From contig PNMH01000122.1 of assembly GCA_013823505.1 (NCBI GenBank), positions 1 to 8,700 of the forward strand: 8,700 nucleotides of DNA, written 5' to 3'. Source of the DNA: Polaromonas sp. (GTDB taxonomy: Bacteria; Pseudomonadota; Gammaproteobacteria; Burkholderiales; Burkholderiaceae). Below, in pieces: positions 1 through 6,145 of this stretch. The notes below the pieces were generated by a model. The model made no database searches. It saw nothing but the letters and a program-made list of their open reading frames with translations, and was not told the DNA's origin. A program made the translations under genes and the position numbers. How positions within the stretch are numbered: position 1 is the stretch's first letter; the number at the start of each line of letters is the position of its first letter.

Positions 1-284
1 AACGCGACACGCTGCCGCTGCTCAAAGAGTACATGGCCAACTTCGATCCGACGTTTCTGGCGCTGCGTCCCGAACCGGTTGAACTCAAGGCAGTGGCAGA
101 CAGTTTCAAGATCTACTACCGCAAGGTCGATGGCACCACACCGACCTCGTACACGATGGACCACTCGGCGGGCAAGTATGTGTTTGACACCGAAGGCCGG
201 GTACGTCTCTTCTCAAGTTATGGCACGGAGCCAGGCGTGATTGTCGAAGACATCCTCACGCTGTTGAACTCCATGAAAGGTTGA
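1..284 (+). CDS. SCO1/SenC family protein, C-terminal part (5' end outside window)
   Basis: The frame is open from the first complete codon at position 3 (RDTLPLLKEYM...) to TGA at 282-284, so only about 94 C-terminal residues are present. SCO proteins are thioredoxin-fold, membrane-anchored periplasmic proteins that deliver copper to the CuA site of cytochrome oxidase or act in thiol redox. The piece 'RDT..LLKEYMANFDPTF.AL' followed by a stretch ending 'MDHSAGKYVFDTEGRVRLF' fits the family's C-terminal half. The His codon at 162-164 (MDHSAG) lies where the family's third copper ligand sits. The CxxxC motif would be upstream and cannot be checked. The next gene starts 15 bp after the stop on the same strand and a DsbA-like protein follows, suggesting an envelope copper/thiol operon. 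Family confidence is good; function as a COX chaperone rather than another thioredoxin-like role is inference. Confidence 0.85.
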   Translation, partial: RDTLPLLKEYMANFDPTFLALRPEPVELKAVADSFKIYYRKVDGTTPTSYTMDHSAGKYVFDTEGRVRLFSSYGTEPGVIVEDILTLLNSMKG

Positions 285-299
285 ACGCCTCCTACCGGC

Positions 300-617
300 A
301 TGAAAACACTGCTGCTCTACGTCGGCACCGCCATCGCCGAGATCGTCGGTTGTTATTTGCCGCTGCTGTGGCTGCGCGGGCAGGGCTCAGGCTGGTGGCT
401 ATTGCCCGCCGCCGCCGTGAGCCTAGCCACCTTCGCCTGGCTGCTCACCTTGCACGCCGCCCCGTCGGGCCGCGTGTACGCAGCCTATGGAGGGGTCTAT
501 GTGGCAGTGGCGTTGGGGTGGTTGTGGTCGGTGGACGGTGTCCGTCCGAGCAGCTGGGATCTGGCGGGTGTGGCCGTGACCTTGGCGGGCATGGCGATCA
601 TTGCGTACCAACCATGA
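300..617 (+). CDS. YnfA/UPF0060 family small membrane protein
   Basis: This is a complete 105-residue, very hydrophobic protein with about four predicted membrane helices (roughly residues 3-24, 30-50, 60-78 and 86-103). Length and hallmark pieces match the YnfA (UPF0060) family: '[16 protein letters not shown]' near the N-terminus, '[13 protein letters not shown]' in the middle, and '[14 protein letters not shown]' at the end. The family resembles small multidrug resistance proteins and is placed in the inner membrane; a transport role is suggested for some members but the substrate here is unknown. No good Shine-Dalgarno precedes the ATG, so translation may be coupled to the SCO gene ending 15 bp upstream. 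Its TGA overlaps an ATG at 614 (ATGA). A longer ORF opening at 281 in another frame is a shadow of this gene. Confidence 0.88.
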   Translation: MKTLLLYVGTAIAEIVGCYLPLLWLRGQGSGWWLLPAAAVSLATFAWLLTLHAAPSGRVYAAYGGVYVAVALGWLWSVDGVRPSSWDLAGVAVTLAGMAIIAYQP

Positions 618-700
618 ACATGAAACCAGACAACGTGGTGACCATCAATGAAGTCTACGGATCTACTCCGTACCCTGCGTCAGCGTCCGAAACACTATGA
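614..700 (+). CDS. possible 28-codon coupling ORF or gene remnant
   Basis: A short ORF starts at ATG 614 inside the ynfA stop (ATGA, 614-617) and ends at TGA 698-700, overlapping the ATG of the dsbA-like gene at 697 by the same ATGA arrangement. The peptide begins [16 protein letters not shown] and ends with ASASETL. It is not hydrophobic and I recognise no family. Two options are open: a translational-coupling mini-ORF joining ynfA to the downstream gene, or the leftover start of a deleted gene. No strong ribosome binding site is seen. The double ATGA overlap is the only support. Confidence 0.28.
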   Translation: MNMKPDNVVTINEVYGSTPYPASASETL

Positions 701-1365
701 ACTCCTACATGACCCGTCGCTACATTGTTTTCCTCGCGGCGCTGGCTGCACTCGCGGTGTTTGCTGCCGCCATTTTTCTCTACCAGCGACATACTCTTAA
801 GGTTGCGACGGTTCAGGCTTCAGAGCAGGCCGGGGCAATGGTGCGACCACACTCGCCAGTCATTGGAGCGGCGGACGCGCAGGTCACCATCGTCGAGTTC
901 TTTGATCCTGCCTGCGAGGCGTGCAAAGCCTTTCACCCCCGCGTAAAGCAGATCCTTGCTGCGTTTCCGCGTGAGACGCGCTTGGTGATTCGGTACACGC
1001 CGTTTCACAGAGAGGCATCGGTGGCAGCGGTGAGGATCCTTGAGGCAGCACGTGCACAGGGAAAGTTCGAAACCACGCTTGAGGCGTTGCTGGACGGACA
1101 GCGTGCATGGGCGGGGCAAGGCGCGAATGCCTCAACGCGCGTGTGGGCTATTGCCCAGGCCGCTGGCCTCGACGTTGATCTGGCGCGTAAGCACTTTGCC
1201 TCTGGCTCGGCGGATGCGTTGCTGGCTCAGGACGTGCTGGACCTCAAGGCCCTCGGGGTTCGAGGCACCCCGACCTTCTTCGTCAATGGAAAACCATTGG
1301 CCTCTACCGACCCGGACCTGCTCTTCGAGATGGTCCAGCGCGAGGTTGAGCGTTTTCGGAGGTAG
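697..1365 (+). CDS. DsbA-like periplasmic thiol:disulfide oxidoreductase, membrane anchored
   Basis: This 222-residue protein has an N-terminal membrane helix (about residues 9-28) that would hold a periplasmic thioredoxin-fold domain. Residues 61-71 (AQVTIVEFFDP) form the usual strand before the active site. C73-E-A-C76 is the CxxC redox centre, and T191-P192 in 'GVRGTPTFFVNGKPL' is the cis-proline loop. The insert between these (about 95-185) is helical, as in DsbA/BdbD/thioredoxin_4 proteins. It probably introduces or exchanges disulfides in envelope proteins; with the SCO gene upstream it could serve the copper/cytochrome oxidase assembly path (inference). ATG 697 overlaps the stop of the preceding mini-ORF; ATG 709 (residue 5) is a possible alternative start. 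No DsbB partner is seen in the window. No signal-peptidase site is obvious, so anchoring is more likely than secretion. Confidence 0.87.
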   Translation: MNSYMTRRYIVFLAALAALAVFAAAIFLYQRHTLKVATVQASEQAGAMVRPHSPVIGAADAQVTIVEFFDPACEACKAFHPRVKQILAAFPRETRLVIRYTPFHREASVAAVRILEAARAQGKFETTLEALLDGQRAWAGQGANASTRVWAIAQAAGLDVDLARKHFASGSADALLAQDVLDLKALGVRGTPTFFVNGKPLASTDPDLLFEMVQREVERFRR

Positions 1366-1485
1366 CCGGATTCCATCTTGCTCCCCTGGTACTGCGTCCG
1401 GCACCGGCGAAATTGGCTTCGTCAGGCTTCAGCTTCCGTGACCTTCGTTGAACAGAGATCCGTTTGGCAAACACGTGCTGAACCC

Positions 1486-1494
1486 GGGGGGGGG
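1486..1494. repeat. homopolymer run of nine G
   Basis: Nine consecutive G (C on the minus strand) followed by CCGGCC. It lies inside the suspected PAP2 remnant. Such a run could be a slippage site, a cause of the frameshift, or a sequencing/assembly error. Confidence 0.9.
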
Positions 1495-1531
1495 CCGGCC
1501 CATCGGGCCCAGATCGCCAGAGCGGCGAGCA

Positions 1532-1666
1532 TCAGGGGGCACAGCCCATGCGCGCCAGAAACGTCGCAGATTCGGGCAGGCCGCCATTGATCGCTTGGAA
1601 CAAGTCGCGGTTCCGGCCGTGCCAGTCGTAGAGGGCGAGCTTCAGGTCCAAGACTGGCCGCAACAC
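1532..1666 (-). pseudogene. probable PAP2-type phosphatase (PbrB-like) remnant
   Basis: Read on the minus strand just after the cadA stop, a GTG at 1664-1666 opens a frame containing 'LDLKLALYDWHGRNRDLF' then 'QAINGGLPESATFLARMG', ending at TGA 1532-1534. The pattern (short amphipathic start, YDW-x-G-x-N-x-x-LF-x-AIN, then a hydrophobic helix) resembles the N-terminus of membrane PAP2/undecaprenyl-diphosphatase proteins. A PAP2-type protein (PbrB) is known from lead-resistance operons beside PbrA. In a neighbouring frame the sequence continues with a hydrophobic piece, LMLAALAIWARWAG (from 1535 downward), ending in the nine-G run, which suggests a frameshift followed by deletion. No phosphatase catalytic motifs remain. 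Family assignment is from memory of the pattern and is tentative; the gene is broken if the reading is right. Confidence 0.42.
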
Positions 1667-1682
1667 GCAGAACTGAGTTCAG

Positions 1683-4600
1683 TCACTCTGCATCTTTCTT
1701 TCCCAGCAAGCGCAAGCCATTGAAGACCACCAGCAGGCTCGCTCCCATGTCGGCAAATACCGCCATCCACATGGTGGCTTGACCGGTGAAGGTCAACGCC
1801 ACAAAGACCACCTTGATCCCAAGTGCCAAGACGATGTTCTGCGTAAGCACCTGTGCAGTCTTCTGCGACAGCCGGATGAACGCAGGGATCTTGCGCAGGT
1901 CGTCATCCATCAGGGCGACGTCGGCCGTCTCGATGGCCGTGTCCGTGCCGGCGGCGCCCATGGCGAAACCGATGTCCGCGCGCGCCAGCGCCGGCGAATC
2001 GTTGATGCCGTCGCCCACCATGCCGACCTGGCCCTGGGCGCCCGCCAGGCCTTCAATAGTGCGCAGCTTGTCCTCTGGAAGCTGGTCACCCCGGGCCTCA
2101 TCGATGCCTACTTGAGAGGCGATCGCGTTGGCTGTGTGCTGGTTGTCGCCGGTCAGCATCACGGTGCGCACGCCCATGGCGTGCAGGTCCGCGATAGCTT
2201 TCTTGCTGCTGTCCTTGACCGTGTCCGCCACGGCAAAAATCCCCAACACCACCAACTCGTTCATCAGCATGACCGCTGTCTTGCCTTGGCGCTCCAATCC
2301 CTCCAGCGTCGACTGCAACGCCGGCGTGCTCAAGCCGCGCTCCTGGGTCAGGCGATGGTTGCCGAGGTGCAGCAACGTGCCTGCGATCTGCCCGCTGACG
2401 CCTCGACCAGGTAGCGCCTTGAAGTCCTGCACCTCCAGCGTCTGCGTTGAGGCTTGCTTGGCATGCCGGGCGATGGCCTGGGACACCGGGTGGTCCGAGC
2501 GCGCGGCCAGGCTGGCCGCCCAGCATTGCACCATTGGCTGGTCGCCGCTCAGGGCAACGTAATCGGTCTGCTCGGGCTTGCCGTGGGTCAGGGTTCCTGT
2601 CTTGTCCAGGGCCAACACCTTGAGCTTGCGTCCCCCCTCCAGATACACACCGCCCTTGATGAGGATGCCGCGCCGCGCCGCGGCCGCCAAGCCGCTCACG
2701 ATAGTGACTGGGGTGGAAATGACCAGGGCGCAGGGACAGGCGATCACCAACAGCACAAGCGCCTTGTAGATCCAGTCGAGCCAGAGCCCGTTCATGGCCA
2801 AGGGCGGAACCACCGCCACCAGCAGCGCCACCGCGAAAACGGCGGGCGTGTAGACCTTGGCGAACTGGTCGACGAAGCGTTGGGTCGGCGCGCGGCTACC
2901 TTGGGCCGACTCGACGGCGTGGATGATGCGTGCCAGCGTCGAGTTATTGGCCGCAGCGGTGACCTTGTACTCGAAGGATCCGGTCTCATTGATCGTGCCG
3001 GCAAAGACCTGGTCGCCCTCGGCTTTCTCGACGGGCAGGCTCTCACCGGTGATGGGGGCCTGATTGATCGCGGAACTGCCCGAGGTGATGATGCCGTCCA
3101 AGGCGATGCGCTCCCCTGGCTTGACCCGCACCACAGCTTGCAGGTCAACCTCCTTGGCCGCCACTTCCAGCCAGGCACCGTCGGCCTGGCGGACGGTGGC
3201 GGTGGCCGGTGTCAGTTCCATGAGGCCGCGGATGGCATTGCGGGCGCGGTCCAGTGACTTGGCTTCGATCACCTCCGCCAGCGCGAACAGAAACATCACC
3301 ATCGCCGCTTCGGGCCAGTGTCCGATCGCCATGGCGCCGGTCACCGCAATGGACATGAGGGCGTTCATGTTCAGGTTGAGATTTTTCAGCGCGATCCAGC
3401 CCTTCTTGTAGGTGCTGAGCCCGCCGGTGGCGATGGACGCAAGAGCGAGCGCGACCACCACCCAGTGGTTGCCATCGTTGGCCCAGTAGACGACTTCGGC
3501 CAGTACAGCCGCCACCCCCGAAAAAATCATCGGCAGCCAGTTGGTCTTCGGCGCTGGCGAGTACGGATCACGTGGTTCATCCGTGGTTTTCACCACCGTC
3601 TCATATCCCAGCGATTCGATGGCTTTAACGGCTTGGGCGATGGCTTCAGGCGAATGCTGGACCGTCAAGGTGCGCTGCATCAGATTGAACTGCAAGCCGG
3701 CGATCCCGGTCATGCCTTCCAACTTGCCTCGAATGAGTCCTTCTTCGGTTGGGCAATCCATCTTGGCGATCTGCAGCACTGTTGTGATGCCGCCGACTGC
3801 GCGTTGACGCTGCGCTTTCATGCCGATCGCGGCCAGGGCCTGCTCTATGGGTTCGGCAGACGGCAGGGTGTGGCCAACAGTCAGCACGCGTTGCATCAGG
3901 TTGAACTCGAGCTTGGCAACGCCGCTGACCTTGCCCAAGCGATCACGAATCAAGGCCTCCTCGGTGGGGCAATCCATGTTTTCGATACGGTAGCTGACTG
4001 TGACCCCATTGCCAACCTTGGCGGCTTGGGCCACCGGCGCGCGCTCATGCGCTACCGTCACAGCAGGGACAACCTGTGCTTGCACGGACTCGGCTCGCTT
4101 GGCGCGCATGCCGATCGACGCCAACGCGGCCTCCACTGGCGCCAGTGCTGCAATGTTCAAGGTCACGGCAAGCTTGCGTTTCGGGAGGTCAAATTCCAAT
4201 GTTTTTACGCCGTCCAGTTGCCCCAAACGCTCCCGGATCATGGCTTCTTCAGAGCGGCAATCCATGTTGTCAATCTGAAACACCACTCGCTCATCAGCGG
4301 ACTCGACGCCGCTGGTCTGGATTTTGGCTTTCATACCGATGGAGGCGAACACCGATTCCATTTCGGAGCGAACTTGCTCATCGTGGGTCACCACGAGCGT
4401 GCGTTGCTGAAGATCGAACGCGAGCACTTCTATGCCGTCGAGTTTTCCGAGGTGGGCGCGAATCAAGGCCTCCTCGCTTGGGCAGTCCATGTTCTCGATG
4501 CTGTAGAGCGTCTTGGTCAGTCCAGTGGCTCGCCGCTGCGGTCGCATGCCGATGCTGCGCAAGGCATCTTCTACGGTGCCGAGGGAGGACAAGGTGTGCG

Positions 4601-4781
4601 TGATCGCCAGCGTGCGTTGTTTCAGGTCGAACGCCAAGTCGGTCACGCCGTCGAGCGCGCCCAGGCTCTTGCGGATCATCGCTTCCTCGTTTTTGCAGTC
4701 CATGTTGTCGATGTAATAAGTAGCCGTGTCGCACTGTGACGATTTGCTGCATCCGCAGGAGGAAGTTGCCGTTTGACTCAA
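1683..4781 (-). CDS. cadA: Cd/Pb/Zn-exporting P1B-type ATPase with five N-terminal HMA-like domains
   Basis: This 1032-residue inner-membrane pump would export Cd(II), Pb(II) or Zn(II) from the cytosol using ATP. The N-terminus is Cys-rich (C9, C11, C17). Five HMA-like domains follow, each centred on MDCxxEE: C29, C100, C175, C271 and C343. The core is complete: about eight membrane helices from residue 414, TGES at 578-581 (actuator), CPC at 682-684 in the transport helix, DKTGT with D726 (phosphorylated Asp), HP at 764-765, TGDN at 877-880 and GDGINDSP at 923-930. K990 and D1011 (FADMGAS) in the last helices match the Zn/Cd/Pb subgroup (ZntA/CadA/PbrA), not copper pumps. Typical family members have one or two HMA domains and about 700-850 residues, so this one is long. 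Start is TTG at 4779-4781: AGGA at 4788-4791 gives 6-nt spacing, and an in-frame stop lies upstream with no ATG between. Divergent from the MerR-type regulator with a shared operator. Metal preference cannot be fixed from sequence. Confidence 0.95.
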   Translation of the reverse strand: MSQTATSSCGCSKSSQCDTATYYIDNMDCKNEEAMIRKSLGALDGVTDLAFDLKQRTLAITHTLSSLGTVEDALRSIGMRPQRRATGLTKTLYSIENMDCPSEEALIRAHLGKLDGIEVLAFDLQQRTLVVTHDEQVRSEMESVFASIGMKAKIQTSGVESADERVVFQIDNMDCRSEEAMIRERLGQLDGVKTLEFDLPKRKLAVTLNIAALAPVEAALASIGMRAKRAESVQAQVVPAVTVAHERAPVAQAAKVGNGVTVSYRIENMDCPTEEALIRDRLGKVSGVAKLEFNLMQRVLTVGHTLPSAEPIEQALAAIGMKAQRQRAVGGITTVLQIAKMDCPTEEGLIRGKLEGMTGIAGLQFNLMQRTLTVQHSPEAIAQAVKAIESLGYETVVKTTDEPRDPYSPAPKTNWLPMIFSGVAAVLAEVVYWANDGNHWVVVALALASIATGGLSTYKKGWIALKNLNLNMNALMSIAVTGAMAIGHWPEAAMVMFLFALAEVIEAKSLDRARNAIRGLMELTPATATVRQADGAWLEVAAKEVDLQAVVRVKPGERIALDGIITSGSSAINQAPITGESLPVEKAEGDQVFAGTINETGSFEYKVTAAANNSTLARIIHAVESAQGSRAPTQRFVDQFAKVYTPAVFAVALLVAVVPPLAMNGLWLDWIYKALVLLVIACPCALVISTPVTIVSGLAAAARRGILIKGGVYLEGGRKLKVLALDKTGTLTHGKPEQTDYVALSGDQPMVQCWAASLAARSDHPVSQAIARHAKQASTQTLEVQDFKALPGRGVSGQIAGTLLHLGNHRLTQERGLSTPALQSTLEGLERQGKTAVMLMNELVVLGIFAVADTVKDSSKKAIADLHAMGVRTVMLTGDNQHTANAIASQVGIDEARGDQLPEDKLRTIEGLAGAQGQVGMVGDGINDSPALARADIGFAMGAAGTDTAIETADVALMDDDLRKIPAFIRLSQKTAQVLTQNIVLALGIKVVFVALTFTGQATMWMAVFADMGASLLVVFNGLRLLGKKDAE
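3588..4718 (-). repeat. five tandem HMA-like domain repeats within cadA
   Basis: Residues 22-398 of the ATPase are five copies of one domain of about 63 residues: a strand ending [IN]xxMDC, then xxEE[AG][LM]IR, a middle '[LF][AEQ]F[DN]L.[QK]R.L.V', and an end '[AE][SA][IL]G[MY]'. Cysteine-to-cysteine spacing is 71, 75, 96 and 72 residues. The longer third gap contains a linker rich in Ala/Val (about 231-259). Copies 4 and 5 share MDCPTEE and FNLMQR, while copies 1-3 share FDL and (with copy 4) IGM, suggesting stepwise duplication. The copies are diverged at the DNA level, so recombination between them is probably limited. Confidence 0.9.
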
Positions 4782-4817
4782 GGGGAATCCTGTTCGTGAG
4801 GCTGGGTTTCAGTGGAT

Positions 4818-4848
4818 TTGATATTATTCAACCTAAAGTTGCTATAGA
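4818..4848 (+). promoter_or_regulatory. possible cadR promoter overlapping the cadA operator
   Basis: In the regulator's direction, TTGATA (4818-4823) can pair with TATAGA (4843-4848) at a 19-bp spacing, covering the same dyad. This would give autoregulation by the regulator, as is usual for divergently placed merR-type genes. Both hexamers are imperfect. A GGGGA at 4865-4869 provides the ribosome binding site for ATG 4876. Confidence 0.35.
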
Positions 4849-4853
4849 GTCAA
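4823..4853 (-). promoter_or_regulatory. MerR-type metal-responsive promoter/operator of cadA
   Basis: On the minus strand, TTGACT (4848-4853) and AATAAT (4823-4828) are separated by 19 bp, the overlong spacer typical of promoters activated by MerR-family proteins through DNA untwisting. Within it lies an imperfect dyad, ACTCTATAG-CAA-CTTTAGGTT (4830-4850), with 6 of 9 positions paired. It resembles known CadR/PbrR boxes (known family pattern). The adjacent regulator at 4876 is the obvious ligand-dependent activator. Transcription should start about 35 nt upstream of the cadA TTG codon. Confidence 0.85.
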
Positions 4854-4875
4854 GCATTCTTATTGGGGATTCCAG

Positions 4876-5274
4876 ATGCTGCGAATTGGAGAGCTCGCAA
4901 AACGCGCCGACTGTCAAGTGCAGACCATCCGCTTTTACGAAGCAGAAGGTCTCCTACAGGAACCCGCGCGCAGTGAAGGCAACTTCCGTCTTTACGAAGA
5001 ACATCACCTGGAGCGGCTGCTTTTCATTCGCCGGTGCCGATCACGTGACATGACATTGGACGAGATTCGCAACCTGCTCACTTTCCGGGACCGGCCCGAA
5101 CTGGACTGTGGCGAGGTCAACGAGTTGGTCGATGCCCATATTGTTCAAGTGAGGTCCAAAATTCGTGAACTCAAGGCGCTGGAGCAACAGTTAATCGAGC
5201 TGCGCCACTCTTGCGATACCGTTCGCTCAGCCAAGGAATGCGGCATTCTCCATGGCTTGGCGCAGGCCCTTTAG
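4876..5274 (+). CDS. cadR: Cd(II)/Pb(II)-responsive MerR-family regulator
   Basis: This 132-residue protein has the full MerR layout. A winged helix-turn-helix covers residues 1-70 (MLRIGELAKRADCQVQTIRF, then YEAEGLL and R-L-Y at 38-40), a dimerising coiled coil covers about 81-112, and a short metal-binding C-terminus follows. Cysteines C78 (LDCGE), C113 (HSCDT) and C122 (KECGIL) match the three-thiolate site of Cd/Pb sensors. The 9-residue spacing between the last two is that recalled for PbrR-type proteins rather than the 7 recalled for Pseudomonas CadR, and there is no His-rich tail. The absence of a copper-type or Hg-type cysteine pattern argues against CueR or MerR. It should repress without metal and activate cadA when metal binds, through the operator at 4830-4850. 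Two similar operators at 7424-7501 suggest a wider regulon. It converges with nadE downstream. Confidence 0.93.
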   Translation: MLRIGELAKRADCQVQTIRFYEAEGLLQEPARSEGNFRLYEEHHLERLLFIRRCRSRDMTLDEIRNLLTFRDRPELDCGEVNELVDAHIVQVRSKIRELKALEQQLIELRHSCDTVRSAKECGILHGLAQAL

Positions 5275-5281
5275 AACCATA

Positions 5282-5300
5282 GAGGCGGTGCGCCTCCGCC
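5282..5300. terminator. hairpin between converging cadR and nadE
   Basis: In the 33-bp gap between the two stop codons, GAGGCG-GTG-CGCCTC (5282-5296) forms a perfect 6-bp stem; an alternative pairing is GGCGG (5284-5288) with CCGCC (5296-5300). No T-run follows on either strand, so it is at best a weak or bidirectional terminator. Confidence 0.35.
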
Positions 5301-5307
5301 GTTATGC

Positions 5308-6129
5308 CTACGGTGCAGCGGGTAGCGCGCGCTTGTGCGCTGTGCGGCGGTAAGTTGCCGCGATCAGCTGAGAGGGCGCCAAGTCAACTCGCAGGCCTTC
5401 CAGAAAGTCATCGATGTTCTCGTAACTGACTCCCAAGGCTGCTTCGTCGGGACGTTGAGGTCGAAGGGTTTCCAAGTCGGCTGTGGGAGTTTTCCCCGCA
5501 AGGCCTGCATCGGCATCCAGGGCCGATGCAATGGCCCTGACACGGCGCTTGGTCAATCCGGATAACGGCGCGATATCACAGCCGCCGTCACCAAACTTGG
5601 TGAAAAAGCCCATTAATGCCTCCGCGGCGTGGTCTGTCCCCACCACCAGACCCCCGGTCGCTCCGGCCACAGCATATTGGGCGATCATGCGCTGGCGAGC
5701 CTTGATGTTGCCCAATACGAAATCCTCGTGGAACGCGTCCGTGCAGCGCAGTCCACCCGCATGCAACGCCGCAAGCGCGGCATCCGAAGCCGGCTTGACA
5801 TCGACGTTTAAGATTTCGTCAGGATTGATGAAGGTTAGTGCGCGTTGCGCGTCCGCTTCGTCGGCCTGGATGCCATAGGGAAGCCGCATGGCAATGAAGC
5901 GCACCTGCAGGCCCTCGCCGCGCACCTGCTCGGCGGCTAGCTGGCACAGCCGTCCGGCCACCGTGGAATCGACGCCGCCGCTGATACCAAGCACCAGGGT
6001 CTGCGCTGCGGCGGATCGAACGTACTCTGCGACAAAGGAAATGCGACGGGTGATTTCAGCGGCCGCGTCGAAATGATGCGTCACGCCCAGCTCGGCGGCA
6101 ATGCGGACTTGGTCGAGGGTGGCAGCCAT
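5308..6129 (-). CDS. nadE: NH3-dependent NAD+ synthetase
   Basis: This enzyme makes NAD+ from nicotinic acid adenine dinucleotide, ATP and ammonia in the cytosol. The 273 residues from ATG 6127-6129 align end to end with the pattern of E. coli NadE (275 aa). GISGGVDS at residues 48-55 is the ATP-pyrophosphatase P-loop; further family blocks are 'FIAMRLPYGIQADEADAQRA', 'GNIKARQRMIAQYAVA', 'VVGTDHAAEALMGFFTKFGD', 'KTPTADLE' and 'PDEAALGVSYENIDDFLEG'. No glutaminase domain is present, so free ammonia is the donor. The frame extends upstream to 6198, but that would overlap the hydroxylase gene and add 23 residues foreign to the family. The gene lies 16 bp after the hydroxylase stop, so the two are one operon. 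A NadE in an accessory metal island is likely a second copy beside the housekeeping one (inference). Confidence 0.94.
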   Translation of the reverse strand: MAATLDQVRIAAELGVTHHFDAAAEITRRISFVAEYVRSAAAQTLVLGISGGVDSTVAGRLCQLAAEQVRGEGLQVRFIAMRLPYGIQADEADAQRALTFINPDEILNVDVKPASDAALAALHAGGLRCTDAFHEDFVLGNIKARQRMIAQYAVAGATGGLVVGTDHAAEALMGFFTKFGDGGCDIAPLSGLTKRRVRAIASALDADAGLAGKTPTADLETLRPQRPDEAALGVSYENIDDFLEGLRVDLAPSQLIAATYRRTAHKRALPAAP

Positions 6130-6134
6130 GCACA

Positions 6135-6139
6135 TCCTT
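6135..6139 (-). promoter_or_regulatory. ribosome binding site that sets the nadE start
   Basis: AAGGA on the minus strand lies 5 nt before the ATG at 6127-6129. It sits after the TAA of the hydroxylase gene (6146-6148) and supports the shorter NadE over the in-frame extension to 6198. Confidence 0.75.
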
Positions 6140-6145
6140 ATCTGT

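Larger units (their letters stand above)
1366..1682. other. gene-poor gap between two converging units
   Basis: This 317-bp stretch separates the converging dsbA-like and cadA genes. No intact gene is convincing. ORFs crossing it on the plus strand give low-complexity, Arg/Pro/Gly-rich translations without family resemblance. The half next to cadA (about 1495-1678) reads on the minus strand as a broken membrane-protein gene (annotated separately). The half next to dsbA (1366-1485) shows nothing I recognise, and no convincing stem-plus-T-run terminator was found for either gene. A nine-G homopolymer sits at 1486-1494. Confidence 0.6.

Noticed and set aside
281..700. 139-codon plus-strand ORF covering ynfA in another frame
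   Set aside because: Its first 110 codons are an Arg/Gly-rich shadow of ynfA. Only the last 28 codons, which start at the ATG inside the ynfA stop, merit a separate mention.
1132..1404. Minus-strand ORF opposite the dsbA-like gene
   Set aside because: No recognisable family, antisense to a gene with CxxC and cis-Pro motifs. Taken as a shadow.
3588..4718. Regular spacing of similar blocks, considered as a CRISPR-like or DNA repeat array
   Set aside because: The similarity is at protein level (HMA domains in cadA), copies are diverged in DNA, and spacing follows domain length.
3318..4739. Long plus-strand ORF of 473 codons opposite the cadA N-terminus
   Set aside because: It is antisense to five clear HMA domains and its apparent repetition mirrors them. 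It shows no family pattern of its own and arises from GC-rich codon bias.
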